From: DASQDN01 sp963844855
Lineage (GTDB): Bacteria; Acidobacteriota; Terriglobia; Bryobacterales; Bryobacteraceae
Length of the DNA: 64,000 nucleotides
Reading direction: 5' to 3'
Assembly: GCA_963844855.1 (NCBI GenBank)
Contig: CAWJQP010000049.1
Coordinates: 62,001 to 126,000 of the forward strand
A model generated the notes under the pieces. It was not told where the DNA came from, did not search any database, and saw only the letters and a list, made by a program, of their open reading frames with translations. Shown piece after piece: positions 36,138 to 44,177 of this stretch (positions are counted from its first letter, which is position 1; every line of letters starts with the position of its first letter). The position numbers and the translations under genes were made by a program.

Positions 36138-37238
36138 GTGCGCCTCGCCCTTCTGATTGCTGCGGCTGCTGGAGTCTTGCTCGCACAGCAACCCGCCGGG
36201 GAGGTTGAGCTCCGAAAAAAGGCGGTGGAAGAGAACCCTCGGGACGCGGAGGCGCGAGCTCGTCTAGGGATCGCCTATCGCGACGCGGGACAATTGATTG
36301 AATCCGCACAGGTTCTTGAGAAGTCGCTCGAGCTGAATCCCGATCTGCCACGTGTTCCAATCCTCTTGGCATTTGTCTACATATCCGGCGGGCGCTATGC
36401 CGAGGCCGTTCCACACCTCCGCCGCGCCTTTGAAGATGAGCAGGAAGTCAGGATGCGCCTGGTAGTCGGACAGAGGCTCGTCGAATGCCTGTTCACGACA
36501 GGAGGAGAGGAAGAAGCGCTGGGTGTGATCGGCAAGATGCGGCGTCTAACGCCCGACGATCCCGATATCCTCTATCTGGCATCCAAAGCTCACGCCAACC
36601 TCTGGTACGCCACCGTCCAAAGGCTTCTCGACAAATCCGCCGACTCTTACCGTGCGCATCAGATCCTGGCGGAGGTCCTTGAGACTCAGGAAAAATTCAG
36701 CGAAGCCGCAGGCGAATATCGCGCCATCATTGGAATGCAGCCTCGGATGCCGGCCTTTCATTACAAGCTTGGCAAGATGTTGCTGCGCGCCGATCCCACA
36801 CCGCAAGGGGAACAAGCCGCGATGGCCGAGTTCCGCGCCGAACTCGAAATCAACCCGTTCGATGTCCCTTCGCACATTGAAATCGGCGAACTCGACTTGA
36901 AGGCCGGGCGTGTCGAAGATGCGCACAAGCTTTTCTCTCGCGCCGTGGAACTCCAACCCGGACACGCCGTCGCGCAACTCGGTCTGGCACGCGCGCTGAT
37001 CGCTGGCGGCCAGTACGAGAAGGCTCTCGATCATCTCGAACAGGCGCACCGGCTAGGCCCCCAGAATGAGGCGGTGCTCTATCAAAAGATGCTCGCTTTG
37101 CGAAGCCTCGGACGGCAAGCGGAAGCACGCCAGGCGCAAGCCCACTTTCAGAAGCTCAAAGTTGAAAAGGAACGGAGCCTCACGAGCATCCGTGACCGGC
37201 TCAAAGGCGGATCGCCGCTGGCGAGTCCGGTGCCGTAA
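36138..37238 (+). CDS. Secreted tetratricopeptide-repeat protein
   Basis: 366 residues from GTG 36138, one base after the receptor stop. Signal peptide (RLALLIAAAAGVLLAQQPAG), then TPR repeats: NPRDAEARARLGIAYRDAG, PRVPILLAFVYISGGRYAEA, PSHIEIGELDLKAGRVEDAH and PGHAVAQLGLARALIAGGQY. The Lys/Arg-rich C-terminus follows. Its stop TAA directly abuts the ATG of the CRTAC1 gene. It probably forms a periplasmic or outer-membrane-linked scaffold for the uptake module. Confidence 0.88.
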   Translation: MRLALLIAAAAGVLLAQQPAGEVELRKKAVEENPRDAEARARLGIAYRDAGQLIESAQVLEKSLELNPDLPRVPILLAFVYISGGRYAEAVPHLRRAFEDEQEVRMRLVVGQRLVECLFTTGGEEEALGVIGKMRRLTPDDPDILYLASKAHANLWYATVQRLLDKSADSYRAHQILAEVLETQEKFSEAAGEYRAIIGMQPRMPAFHYKLGKMLLRADPTPQGEQAAMAEFRAELEINPFDVPSHIEIGELDLKAGRVEDAHKLFSRAVELQPGHAVAQLGLARALIAGGQYEKALDHLEQAHRLGPQNEAVLYQKMLALRSLGRQAEARQAQAHFQKLKVEKERSLTSIRDRLKGGSPLASPVP

Positions 37239-38909
37239 ATGCGAGCCGCTCTTCCATTCATCGCTTGTCTTCTTCTCGCGACGGCCGGATATGAAATCCG
37301 CTTCCTCGACGCCGCGCGTTCCTCCGGCCTCACCACGCCCATGATCTACGGCGGCGCCAAAGAAAAGAAGTATATTCTTGAGACAACAGGCAGCGGCGTA
37401 GCGCTCATCGACTACGACAGCGACGGCTGGACCGATATTTTCTTGGTTAATGGAAGCACCGTCGATGAGCCTACTCCTGGTCGCAAACCTATCAATCATC
37501 TTTATCGCAATTTGAAGAACGGCAAGTTCGAAGACGTCACAGCCAAATCGGGTCTCGGGCGTTCCGGGTGGGGCCAGGGAGTTTGCGCCGGGGACTATGA
37601 CAACGACGGGGCAGTAGACCTGTTCATCACTTACTGGGGGAGCAACGTCATATACCGCAACCGCAAGGATGGTTCATTTGAGGACGTCACGGCGACTGCG
37701 GGCTTGAAGCAGTCCCGCACGCGCTGGGGCAGTGGATGCGCTTTCCTCGACTACGATCGCGATGGCCTCCTCGACTTGTTCGTGGCCAACTACATCGACT
37801 TTGATCTCGCCACCGCGCGCCCGCCGGGCTCTGAACCTTTTTGCCAATTCCTCGGAATGGCCGTGAACTGCGGTCCTCGCGGCCTGAAAGGTGAATCTAA
37901 CCTTCTTTACCGCAATAACGGCAACGGTACTTTCTCTGACCGTTCTGATGCTTCGGGCGTCGGCGCGGTCCGTGGCAATTTCGGTTTGGGTGTGCTGACC
38001 GGCGATTTTGACAACGATGGCTGGCCTGACATCTATGTAGCCAACGACACCAATGCCAGTCTCCTGTTCCGCAACAAACACGACGGGACCTTCGAGGAGA
38101 TCGGAGTATTTGCGGGAGTCGCGTACAACTCCGACGGCAAGGAAACCTCCGGTATGGGTATCGCGGCCGCAGACTACAACAGAGACGGTTGGCTGGATAT
38201 CTTCAAAACGAACTTCTCCGATGAAAGCGCCTCACTCTACCGTGCGTCCGGTGATGGCTTTTTTGTCGAGGATTCGGAAGCGGCGGGTGTCGGCCGTAAC
38301 AAAAAGTGGGTCGGGTGGGGCTGCGGCTTCGCCGATTTCGACAACGATGGCTGGCCCGATCTGTTTGTTGCCAATGGTCATGTCTACCCCGAGATCGATA
38401 AAGCAAGCCGGGGCGTATCCTTTCTCCAACCACGCATTCTCTATCGCAATGTGGGCAATGGCCGCTTCCTCGATATTTCCGCGGCGGCAGGCGCAGCCAT
38501 CACCGAGCCGGGCAGCGGACGCGGAGTTGCTTTGGGCGATCTCGATAACGACGGCGCTACTGAGATCGTCGTCAACAACATGAACGCGCTTCCGTCGGTG
38601 CTGAAGTTGGAGTCGAAGCCGCAGAATCATTGGATCGGGATTCAGGCCGTTGGCGTGAAATCCAATCGCAGCGGCGTTGGCGCGCGCGTGGCCTGTGTCA
38701 CCGGAAAGCACCGGCAGATAGACGAAGTCCGCAGCGGCGGAAGCCACTTCTCTCAAAACGACCTCCGCGTTCACTTCGGTCTAGGCGCGTCGGCCCGTGC
38801 CGATCTCATCGAAGTACGCTGGCCCAACGGGGTCGTGGACCGGCTTCGCGACGTTCCCGCCGATCGGTTTATTCGAATCAAGGAAGGATCAGGCGCAGTT
38901 TCGCCCTGA
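37239..38909 (+). CDS. CRTAC1 family protein (FG-GAP/VCBS repeats, ASPIC/UnbV domain)
   Basis: 556 residues. Short signal peptide (LPFIACLLLATAGYE). At least five FG-GAP-type calcium-binding blades with D-x-D-x-DG motifs: DYDSDGWTDIFLVNG, DYDNDGAVDLFITYW, DYDRDGLLDLFVANY, DFDNDGWPDIYVAND and DFDNDGWPDLFVANG. C-terminal ASPIC/UnbV domain (SGVGARVACVTGKHRQIDEV; LIEVRWPNGVVDRL). Such propellers bind carbohydrate or protein ligands at the surface. It is encoded with the TPR protein and TonB receptor, and the same trio recurs at 51044-57627. Confidence 0.9.
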   Translation: MRAALPFIACLLLATAGYEIRFLDAARSSGLTTPMIYGGAKEKKYILETTGSGVALIDYDSDGWTDIFLVNGSTVDEPTPGRKPINHLYRNLKNGKFEDVTAKSGLGRSGWGQGVCAGDYDNDGAVDLFITYWGSNVIYRNRKDGSFEDVTATAGLKQSRTRWGSGCAFLDYDRDGLLDLFVANYIDFDLATARPPGSEPFCQFLGMAVNCGPRGLKGESNLLYRNNGNGTFSDRSDASGVGAVRGNFGLGVLTGDFDNDGWPDIYVANDTNASLLFRNKHDGTFEEIGVFAGVAYNSDGKETSGMGIAAADYNRDGWLDIFKTNFSDESASLYRASGDGFFVEDSEAAGVGRNKKWVGWGCGFADFDNDGWPDLFVANGHVYPEIDKASRGVSFLQPRILYRNVGNGRFLDISAAAGAAITEPGSGRGVALGDLDNDGATEIVVNNMNALPSVLKLESKPQNHWIGIQAVGVKSNRSGVGARVACVTGKHRQIDEVRSGGSHFSQNDLRVHFGLGASARADLIEVRWPNGVVDRLRDVPADRFIRIKEGSGAVSP

Positions 38910-38918
38910 ATCGAGTAA

Positions 38919-40418
38919 TCACTTGATCCGCGAAAAGTACTGCGCCTTCGGCGTGAACGTGACACCTTCGTCGAGCGGGAAGATCGGCCGCGGGCAGACT
39001 CTGTGACCCAGGCTCTTAAGATTGGCGCTGGTGGAGCCCGGCGCATCGATATTTATGAGAGCCTCGGCTCCATCGGCGAAGAACTGCGGCTGGCAATGCG
39101 GAGACTTCACCACAGTGGCTGCGAACACCGCGGGATCCTGCCCATGCGCCAAGAACAGCGACCTATCGTACAGACTCACTGGGCGGCTGGTTGCTACGAG
39201 CATGTAGTTACCCGACTGCAAAACGGCCGTACGTCCTCCATCCCAATAGCTGGCATGCGATTCGTTGCGAAAATGCCCATCCGATAGCATGCGTACTCGG
39301 AGTTCCATGTCGAGCGGAGCGAAACGCGGATCAAGGCTGCCGCCAATCCTTGTCCGAATCGTCGACCCCACGCCCGCTTTGAAAGCTTCTTCCACCGCAG
39401 GGCGATCCACAATCGGAATCAGCACGGTCTTCTCATACCCGGCTTCCACCAGCGCGCGAAGGATCGCGTTGCTATCGCCCGAAGCGCCGGAGCTTGTGGC
39501 ATCCGCCGCATCCACGAGTACCACGCGTCCCTTGGCCCCGATCGCGACTTGCACGCTCTCCTTCAAACTGGTCAGCGGCTGCTGCAAATGCTCCCGCATC
39601 TCCCAAAACTGCCTGGCGATAGCAATTGCCTCCCGTTCCGCCCGCTCCGGATCATTGTCGGCACAAAGATACACGTTTGAGCAAAGCTCCGGAACATCAG
39701 TGAAAGGATTGCCAATGAACATGCCGCCCGAAAGCCCGCCGGGGTTATTCTCGAAGGCTATGGTCTTGCGCACGCATTCTCCGAACATACCCGTATCCGT
39801 GATTAGTTCGTAACCACGCACCAGCGCAGGAATGCGCACACGGACTGAAACGGGCTTCACGTCGCCATCGATGATGCGTAGCAGTAGCCGCGCCGCACGC
39901 TCCCCCGTCTGATAGAAATCGACATGAGGATAGGTGTGATAGAGCGTCAAAGCGTCAACATGCTCCAGAATGCGATTCGTCAGGATGCCATGCAGGTCCA
40001 TCGATATGACGATGGGCATTCTCTCTCCAACGATCTTGCGTGTTTCGGCAAGCAGATAACCTTCCGGATCGAGTTCTGTCTCGCTCGCCAAAGCTCCATG
40101 CAGCGAGTAATAGATTGCGTCGATATCACGAGCATTTCGGACCGCATCCAGGAACTCAGCGGCCATCCGGTCGAAATCCGCAGCGGCCATCGTACCGGTC
40201 GAAGTTATAGCCCGCGCGCTGAAGCCCGGAACCACCGCAACGTCGGGACGGCGGGCGAAAACAGCGAGCGCGCCACCCATCTCCGATTGAACACCTTGGT
40301 TCACAGCGACGATGTCAGCGCCAAAGTGGACAGCGAAGTCATCATAGTGGCTGAGAACGGGATTGAAGGATGAAATCTCTTGCTTGCATTCGTTGACGAG
40401 GATTCGAACCATGGCCAT
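38919..40418 (-). CDS. M81 family metallopeptidase (MlrC-like)
   Basis: 499 residues, no signal peptide. N-terminal M81/DUF1485 domain: NECKQEISSFNP, YYSLHGALASETELDPEGYL, VISMDLHGILTNRILEHVDA, YHTYPHVDFYQTGERAARLL (zinc-binding Asp/His). C-terminal MlrC domain: VLVDAADATSSGASGDSNAI and SPHCQPQFFADGAEALIN. MlrC opens and degrades microcystin peptides in sphingomonads; the family at large probably cleaves small or modified peptides in the cytoplasm. Convergent with the CRTAC1 gene (9-nt gap), divergent from the deacylase gene at 40545. Confidence 0.9.
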   Translation of the reverse strand: MAMVRILVNECKQEISSFNPVLSHYDDFAVHFGADIVAVNQGVQSEMGGALAVFARRPDVAVVPGFSARAITSTGTMAAADFDRMAAEFLDAVRNARDIDAIYYSLHGALASETELDPEGYLLAETRKIVGERMPIVISMDLHGILTNRILEHVDALTLYHTYPHVDFYQTGERAARLLLRIIDGDVKPVSVRVRIPALVRGYELITDTGMFGECVRKTIAFENNPGGLSGGMFIGNPFTDVPELCSNVYLCADNDPERAEREAIAIARQFWEMREHLQQPLTSLKESVQVAIGAKGRVVLVDAADATSSGASGDSNAILRALVEAGYEKTVLIPIVDRPAVEEAFKAGVGSTIRTRIGGSLDPRFAPLDMELRVRMLSDGHFRNESHASYWDGGRTAVLQSGNYMLVATSRPVSLYDRSLFLAHGQDPAVFAATVVKSPHCQPQFFADGAEALINIDAPGSTSANLKSLGHRVCPRPIFPLDEGVTFTPKAQYFSRIK

Positions 40419-40544
40419 CCTAGATTACCCTGTGGTCCGCTGAATCAGAAGGCAAACGATACAATAGTCATCTTCAGAATCGTGACCCGCCGATGTAGCA
40501 CGATCCAATGCTGGACATCCTGGCTGATTGCTTGAGGAGGAGAC

Positions 40545-41591
40545 GTGAATAATTCTACGATGGCTGCGCTTGCTCGACCGGAGGTGATTTTCGATCCCGC
40601 AAAAATTGATTGGGATCGTCCGGGTAAGCATCATTACCAGGTCGCTTTTCCCTTGGATGGAAGTTGGGGATACTCCCTGGTTCCCTTGACCGTGGTCAAC
40701 GGCCAGAAAGGCCCAAATCCGAATGGCGTCGTCGCTTTCGGGGGGACGCATGGCAACGAGTGGGAAGGGCCAGTCGCCATCAAGCGACTTTGCCGTGACC
40801 TTGACCCCATCAGTCTCAGCGGTCGCGTGATTCTCATCCCTCAACTGAGCGAGAGCGCATGCAACGCGAACACTCGCATTTCGCCGCTTGACGGCGTCAA
40901 TATGAACCGTGCTTTCCCGGGCAACCCTCGCGGAACGATTTCCTATCGCATATCGAACTTCGTCAAGACCCGCATTTTTCCTCAAGTGCGAGTCGTCCTG
41001 GACATACACTCCGGGGGCAACGAAGGTATTTTTCCGCACGTCGCATCTTTCCATCCTGTCTCTGACCCGCAACAGAGAAGCGAGATGGCGCGAGTGGCGC
41101 GTCTGTTCGACACGCCGTACGTGATGATCTACTCGAGTGAGATGGCCTCCGGCCTACTCACCGACGAAGCCGAGGCTGAAGGCAAGATCACGATCGGAAG
41201 CGAGTTCGGCTACGGTGAAGCCGTGAATCGCCGCGGTACGGAGCATGCCTACGAGGGGATCAAGAACGTTCTCAGGCACTACAGGTTGCTGGACGAACCC
41301 GTTGTAAGAATCGATCCAAGCCGCACGAGGCCCACGCGTTTCATACAGGCGGCCAAGCTGGACGGTTATATCCCGGCTCCCTGCGACGGGATCTGGGAGC
41401 CGCTGATTGACCCAGGAGATGACGTGCGCAGTGGCCAATTGATCGGTCGGATGCATAACTTCAACGACCACACCTCACCGCCGATGGACATCGAAGCTCC
41501 GCGCGACGGCGTGATCCTCATGATGCACTTCCCGGCGGTCACAAAGAAAGGTTATACACTCTTCGCCGTGGGCGAGGAGGTTCATATCTGA
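40545..41591 (+). CDS. Succinylglutamate desuccinylase/aspartoacylase family zinc hydrolase
   Basis: 348 residues behind GGAGGAG. M14-like zinc carboxypeptidase fold: GGTHGNEWEGPVAIKRL (His and Glu ligands, about residue 65), MNRAFPG, VLDIHSGGNEGIFPHVA (third ligand His), then the catalytic Glu region GSEFGYGE (about residue 225). The C-terminal part is a biotinyl-lipoyl-like beta domain (GIWEPLIDPGDDVRSGQLIG). Such enzymes remove an acyl group from an amino acid or short amide; similar ones act in ectoine degradation, but the substrate here is open. Its stop overlaps the next gene's probable CTG start. Confidence 0.85.
   Translation: MNNSTMAALARPEVIFDPAKIDWDRPGKHHYQVAFPLDGSWGYSLVPLTVVNGQKGPNPNGVVAFGGTHGNEWEGPVAIKRLCRDLDPISLSGRVILIPQLSESACNANTRISPLDGVNMNRAFPGNPRGTISYRISNFVKTRIFPQVRVVLDIHSGGNEGIFPHVASFHPVSDPQQRSEMARVARLFDTPYVMIYSSEMASGLLTDEAEAEGKITIGSEFGYGEAVNRRGTEHAYEGIKNVLRHYRLLDEPVVRIDPSRTRPTRFIQAAKLDGYIPAPCDGIWEPLIDPGDDVRSGQLIGRMHNFNDHTSPPMDIEAPRDGVILMMHFPAVTKKGYTLFAVGEEVHI
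41576..41580 (+). promoter_or_regulatory. Ribosome binding site supporting a CTG start for the MFS gene
   Basis: GGAGG inside the 3' end of the deacylase gene, 7 nt ahead of CTG 41588, whose CTGA overlaps the deacylase stop codon. Confidence 0.55.
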
Positions 41592-42847
41592 ACGCAGCAA
41601 GCCCAGCGCCGGTTGAGGTCGGTTCTGCCTCAATTCTTCGCGCTTGGACTGTGGTTGGTCTATTGTGGATCGCCTACTTCACGAACTACATCGACCGGCA
41701 GGTTGTCTTCTCCATATTTCCTTCGCTGAAAGATGAGTTTGGGTTGAGCAGCGCTCAACTCGGGCTCGTAGGGACTGTCTTCACATGGGTCTACTCTCTC
41801 TGCATGCCCTTCAGCGGCCGTTTGGCCGATGTGGTCAGCCGGAAGCGCATGATCGTCGTCAGTTTAGTGCTATGGAGCCTTTGTACCCTCGGTACCGGCA
41901 CGAGCACCTCCTTCAGTACGTTTCTCTTGTGGCGAGCGGCCATGGGAGTAACTGAGTCGATGTATGTTCCCGCCGCCTTGAGTCTCATCGGTAGCGTGTT
42001 GCCTGCCAGCAGCAAATCCAGGGGGCTTGCCGTGCATATGACAGCACAGATTGCTGGTATTGCGGCCGGCGGATGGTTCGGAGGGTGGATCGCGGATACG
42101 CTCGGTTGGCGCGTTGGTTTCGCATGGCTTGCAGGAGCCGGCATGGGCTATGCAGTTATCCTTGGGACCGCTTTTGCACGCCTGCCGCGTCTGCATCGGT
42201 CGTGCAACAGTTCAGAGGCATCGCGGCCTCTTGCTCTCTTTCAATCCCGCTGCTACATCGCTCTAGTCGTTGCCTTCTTCGTGTTTTGCACTATGCTGTG
42301 GATCCAATACGCCTGGCTTGCCAATCACATGTTTGAACGGTTCGGACTCTCCATGGCCCGGGCTGGGTTGATGTCCATGATGTATCTGCAGGCAGGTTCG
42401 GCAGCGGGTGTCCTCATCGGTGGCTTTCTCGGGGATCACGTATCGCGGCGAACTCCCGCGGGAAGGTTCTACGTGGCGTCAGCAGGCGTGATCCTGTCGG
42501 CTCCATTCTCGTACGTGGCGTTCTCCGCTTCATCCATAACTGGGACCGTGCTGTCGGCTTGCTGCTTCGGGCTGTTTGCCGGACTGATGATGTCCAACGT
42601 CTTTGCGAGCGCCTACGATGTAGTGGCTCGGCAGAACTACGGATTGTCGGCTGGCTTCCTGAACCTCGCTGGAGGTCTTGCGGGTGGCGCCGGGATCCTC
42701 GCCGCCGGCTTATGGAAAGACACGTTGGGTATCGCGGCTTTAACGGCGGGTTCTGCAGCCGCGGGAGTCCTCTGCGGCGCATTCCTGATTGTCGTGGTCC
42801 GCAGGCACTTCGCTGCTGAGTCAGGTCGCCTTATATCTGCCGCTTAG
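41588..42847 (+). CDS. MFS transporter, probable CTG start coupled to the deacylase
   Basis: 419 residues if started at CTG 41588 (GGAGG 7 nt upstream); GTG 41651 is the first standard start but falls at the edge of the first helix. Twelve hydrophobic segments. Signature motifs: YIDRQVVFSIFPSL (TM1), SGRLADVVSRKRMIVVSL (loop 2-3 motif A), GVTESMYVPAALSLIG and GGWFGGWIADTLGWR. It resembles the MFS protein at 57681-58952 throughout, so the two are paralogues. It probably imports the substrate of the adjoining deacylase and M81 peptidase. Confidence 0.85.
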   Translation: MNAASPAPVEVGSASILRAWTVVGLLWIAYFTNYIDRQVVFSIFPSLKDEFGLSSAQLGLVGTVFTWVYSLCMPFSGRLADVVSRKRMIVVSLVLWSLCTLGTGTSTSFSTFLLWRAAMGVTESMYVPAALSLIGSVLPASSKSRGLAVHMTAQIAGIAAGGWFGGWIADTLGWRVGFAWLAGAGMGYAVILGTAFARLPRLHRSCNSSEASRPLALFQSRCYIALVVAFFVFCTMLWIQYAWLANHMFERFGLSMARAGLMSMMYLQAGSAAGVLIGGFLGDHVSRRTPAGRFYVASAGVILSAPFSYVAFSASSITGTVLSACCFGLFAGLMMSNVFASAYDVVARQNYGLSAGFLNLAGGLAGGAGILAAGLWKDTLGIAALTAGSAAAGVLCGAFLIVVVRRHFAAESGRLISAA

Positions 42848-42985
42848 AGAACTCCAGACGCTCGATCGCACCCCTTGCTCCCTGACACGGATCGCATGTA
42901 CCCGCTCTCGCAACGCTTATTCAGACCTCGGGCCCGGTCAAGGACGAGAGGCGGGCAAACGGTCGCACGGACCGAAACGAAAGCG

Positions 42986-44158
42986 CTACGCGCTACGGTC
43001 GAAACTCGGCACCTTCATGCGCTCGCCGTTCTTAAGAGCCGATTGATGCGCGACCAATCCCGGCGCTGTCATCGCCAGAGCTTCGTACACATTCACCGTT
43101 GGCTCGCGATTCTCGAGGATGGCGTTGATGAACTCGGCTGCGAGAAATGTGTGGCTGCCACCGTGGCCGCTTTGGTGCCGCATCGCGGGTGGAAGCCGAT
43201 CTGTCTTCCAGTAATCAGGGACGTTTGCGGGAACGGGCTTGCCGTGGCGGGGCTGCCAAGTATCCGCCATGACACCTGGGATCGCCATGTACAGTGTGCC
43301 TTTCTCGCCGAACCACTGCGCGCGTTCCATCTCTTGCGATGAAATTTGGCGGCACTCGTTGTGGCGGATCACGTGCCCGCCGCTCGTCTCCATCAGAGCG
43401 AATTCATTGAAGAAGGGATTCTTCATGCGGTTGTTCGGAATGCGCGCCATCTTCTCGCGGTCGCCGAGGCCCAGGCAGGAAACGGAAGTCACGCGCTCTT
43501 TCGTTACCGCGACAGCGAGACCGATGGAGTGCGTCGGATAGTGCATCGGGGGCCATGCCTGGCGCCAACTGTTCGAGCCATCCGGATTGAAATAGAGCGA
43601 GGGCCGCTTGTTCAGGCGGTCCTCGAAATTGAAGTCGTGATAGTACTCGACCTCGTTGTAGAGGATTTGTCCGAACGCGCCGTTCTGGTAAAGCTCACGG
43701 GCGTGGATGGAGGCTTGGCGGTAGTAGCTGGTCTCGGCCATCATGTAGCGGAGACCGGTCTTCTCCTTTGCCGCGCGCAGTTCGGCCGCCTCTTCGAGGC
43801 TGATGCAGGCGGGCACGGCGGAAATCACGTGGAGTCCGCGCTCCATGCACATCTTTGCGTGCTTGACGTGCGAGGGAACGTCCGAAAATATGGCGACGGC
43901 ATCGAGGTCCTGCCGCCGCTTCAGCATCTCTTCGAGCGATTCATAGACGTTGTCGCAACGGTAGGTATCGCGGAGTCTCGTGCGGCGTTCGGGATAGAGG
44001 TCGGTGACGGCGGTGACCTCGCAGTTCGGATGCTCGTTGAAGTAGAAAGAGGTTCCGAAGCCGCCTCCCACTACCGCCAGCCGGACCTTCTTGCCGCTTT
44101 GTGCCATTGTGGCGACCGGGGCGGCGGCCATCGCTATCACTTGTCGTCGTGTGGTCAT
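42986..44158 (-). CDS. Gfo/Idh/MocA family oxidoreductase, Tat-exported
   Basis: 390 residues. Tat leader MTTRRQVIAMAAAPVATMAQ, NAD(P)-binding VRLAVVGGGFGTSFYFN, then HVISAVPACISLEEAAELRA, YMMAETSYYRQASIHAREL, WPPMHYPTHSIGLAVAVTKE and SGHGGSHTFLAAEFINAILE. It follows the TonB receptor by 19 nt and is the last gene of the operon 48125-42986, suggesting it acts on the imported compound. Paralogue of 5145-6356. The stretch 42848-42985 between this gene and the convergent MFS gene holds nothing recognisable. Confidence 0.9.
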   Translation of the reverse strand: MTTRRQVIAMAAAPVATMAQSGKKVRLAVVGGGFGTSFYFNEHPNCEVTAVTDLYPERRTRLRDTYRCDNVYESLEEMLKRRQDLDAVAIFSDVPSHVKHAKMCMERGLHVISAVPACISLEEAAELRAAKEKTGLRYMMAETSYYRQASIHARELYQNGAFGQILYNEVEYYHDFNFEDRLNKRPSLYFNPDGSNSWRQAWPPMHYPTHSIGLAVAVTKERVTSVSCLGLGDREKMARIPNNRMKNPFFNEFALMETSGGHVIRHNECRQISSQEMERAQWFGEKGTLYMAIPGVMADTWQPRHGKPVPANVPDYWKTDRLPPAMRHQSGHGGSHTFLAAEFINAILENREPTVNVYEALAMTAPGLVAHQSALKNGERMKVPSFDRSA

Positions 44159-44177
44159 GGTTTCTCCGATCTTAGCC

